A stretch of 19,149 nt of DNA from Hyphochytrium catenoides. Its lineage: Eukaryota > Sar > Hyphochytriomycetes > Hyphochytriales > Hyphochytriaceae. Below are positions 17,830 through 19,149 of this stretch, piece after piece (positions within the stretch are counted from its first letter, which is position 1; the number at the start of each line of letters is the position of its first letter). Both the position numbers and the translations under genes were made by a program. Under the pieces are notes generated by a model. The model had not been told where the DNA came from and did no database searches. It saw nothing but the letters and a program-made list of their open reading frames with translations. The stretch is taken from positions 52,863 through 72,011 of the forward strand of contig FLMG01003780.1 in the NCBI GenBank assembly GCA_900088475.1, written 5' to 3'.

Positions 17830-19149
17830 TGATGCGACTGAGTGTATACGAAGGGAAAGAGTGTCGAGAGAGGGAATAGAGGAGTATCGGACCTTTGGAA
17901 AGAGCGAGACTAACGTGCTTTCAGGGACATCAGGCGACGAATGAGCTGACTCCAAGTACTCGACGAACATATTCTGGTCGAGGTAAAGAGAGAGAGAGAC
18001 ATTCGTTCCTCCGCCTCCTTCATCTCTCACTCTCAACTCTGTCTGCTTGAATGCCTGAAGGAGATGTTGCGCTACACTGAAGTGAGGGTCAGAGAGCGGG
18101 GAGAGCGAGGAAGAAGACAGACGTAGGATTTGAGACAGAGTAGAGAGGAGACCGTTCACATTGACAGTGCCATCAGGCAAGAGATGGTGAACAGCCACTA
18201 CTCCTGCCTCTCCCAAAAGGGACCTTGGGACTTCTGCTTTGCCCGCGGAAGGTCTACCGCTGGAGAGGAAGGAAGCTTCGATGGCAGTAGAAGAACTCTG
18301 TGAAGGAAGAGACCCATTTGCTTGTTGCTTTAGGGTCTCTCGGAAAAGGCGCACTACCTTCTCCTCCTCCATCTGAGGCCTCATCTCCTCACAGCGAGAC
18401 AGAAGGAACAGGACCTTGTGGCCTGCAGGAAGAAGTTCTGCTAGCGTATCTAGCCGTTGACAAATCTCTCTCTCTCTTGAGTTGGCTTCTTGTGTCTCTG
18501 CAGACGTCGTCCCCTCTTGTCCTACTGCACTCTGGCCTTGCACCGGAGCTTGGTGGCCAACCAAAGAGGCGGTGTTGACGAAATAAATGACGGCTTTTGC
18601 ACGGCTTAGCAGGGCCAGGGACTTCTTCATCACTGTCTGGAGTCTTTCTTCCATGCCAAACCAAACATCCTTCTCATCATCGTCACGGTGCGCTTCTTCC
18701 GTGGCTCGTACCCTGTCCTTATCTCTCTTCTTGACTTTTTCTTTGTATGCGAGACTGACCAGTCTATCAAGGTGGTCACCTCCTAGTTCTATGAACTGCA
18801 AGAGGATGTGCCTTGTATCCTGAGGAATATCCTCTTGGAAGGGCGTGAGGTCCGCTCCTTGTTCCTCTAGGAAGAAGAGGAAATCTTCGAGCGTAAGAAG
18901 AAGAGAGCCTTGCGCAATGTCAGTGTCCAAGAAGGGCAACTCATCCATCGCCGCACCTAAGCCCACACCGTGTGGAAGATAGCGTCCGTTGACAAAGCTG
19001 CTTTTTAGTATGGGGAGGACGGCATTGAGCTCAAAGAAGTGCGCCTCTGCGGCGTCTGAGAAGCTGTGGATAAAGGTAGACTTGCCGGCGTTCTGGTCTC
19101 CTAAGAGGATGAAGGTATAGACCTTGGTAGGCGAATGAGAGGTGGTGAA
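16944..19149 (-). CDS. Unidentified P-loop NTPase (GTPase-like), 5' end outside window
   Basis: The exon 19149-17893 continues beyond the window; an intron (17892-17724, GT-AG, phase 0) joins it to 17723-16944, giving 678 residues. A Walker A motif is clear near the left edge of the protein (TFILLGDQNAGKSTFIHSF), directly after a predicted beta strand, as in small GTPases. Beyond it are LPFLDTDIAQGSLLLTLEDF, ILLQFIELGGDHLDRLVSL (where a DxxG switch II would be expected), SRAKAVIYFVNTASLVG and HKVLFLLSRCEEM (position of the NKxD guanine-specificity motif, which is absent). The second exon begins VGQWLVKNWFALTPSSSKFIF and ends in an Arg/Glu-rich, probably helical tail. Low-complexity serine inserts occur in the middle. 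I do not recognise the family. The degenerate G3/G4 positions suggest an atypical GTPase or an adenine-nucleotide P-loop protein. The last exon could hide one more intron around 17150-17250. Confidence 0.7.
17799..17824 (-). repeat. (AG)13 microsatellite, (CU)n in the P-loop gene transcript
   Basis: Perfect AG dinucleotides on the plus strand inside the intron 17724-17892 of the P-loop gene. In transcript sense it is (CU)13 ending about 73 nt before the 3' splice site. Read through as coding it would give a run of Leu-Ser, which supports treating it as intron. Confidence 0.93.

Noticed and set aside
1-19149. CRISPR arrays, insertion sequences, prophage, tRNA and rRNA genes
   Set aside because: No spaced direct repeats, terminal inverted repeats, transposase motifs or tRNA-like cloverleaf sequences were seen; the DNA is eukaryotic and intron-rich.

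Overview
The window is intron-rich nuclear DNA from a eukaryote, most likely a unicellular protist. Nearly every gene has to be assembled from short exons joined at GT-AG introns, about 58-110 nt in the left half and often 100-280 nt in the right half. I see no operons, ribosome binding sites, tRNA or rRNA genes, CRISPR arrays or mobile elements. The lineage cannot be fixed from sequence alone. The copper-transporter architecture and mixed codon use would fit an alga or other SAR-type protist, but that is a guess. Exon models were built by hand: phases were matched across each junction and the joined protein compared with remembered family features.

Left half (1-11.4 kb). A 5'-truncated WD40 protein (+, best match MEP50/WDR77) converges on QNG1 (-), the queuosine-nucleotide salvage glycosidase, whose six exons join cleanly in phase. 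QNG1 diverges from a CDT1-like replication licensing factor (+). A perfect 26-bp tandem duplication sits at its stop codon and appears to create that stop. After about 1.3 kb without a recognisable gene comes a PhoD-like metallophosphatase (-) with a C-terminal membrane anchor. Then there is an orphan exon-like ORF (-), and a single-exon Ctr copper transporter (+) with a signal peptide and a Cys/Met-rich repeated ectodomain.

Right half (11.4-19.1 kb). Coding strands become purine-rich and introns long and pyrimidine-rich. A large four-exon gene (+) joins an N-terminal coiled coil, an EEF1AKMT4/METTL13-type methyltransferase, a Cys pair cluster, a CS (p23/NudC-like) domain and a C-terminal part resembling a SKICH domain. 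Its stop lies 47 bp before the inferred start of a UBE3D-like (HECT_2) E3 ubiquitin ligase (+). That gene converges, with 46 bp between stops, on an unidentified P-loop NTPase (-) that runs off the right edge.

The genes are housekeeping or regulatory and do not form an obvious pathway. The best candidates for something undescribed are the methyltransferase-CS-SKICH fusion, the unnamed P-loop protein, the repeated Cys/Met copper-transporter ectodomain, and the placement of all three long dinucleotide repeats inside introns in the same transcript-sense (CU)n orientation.
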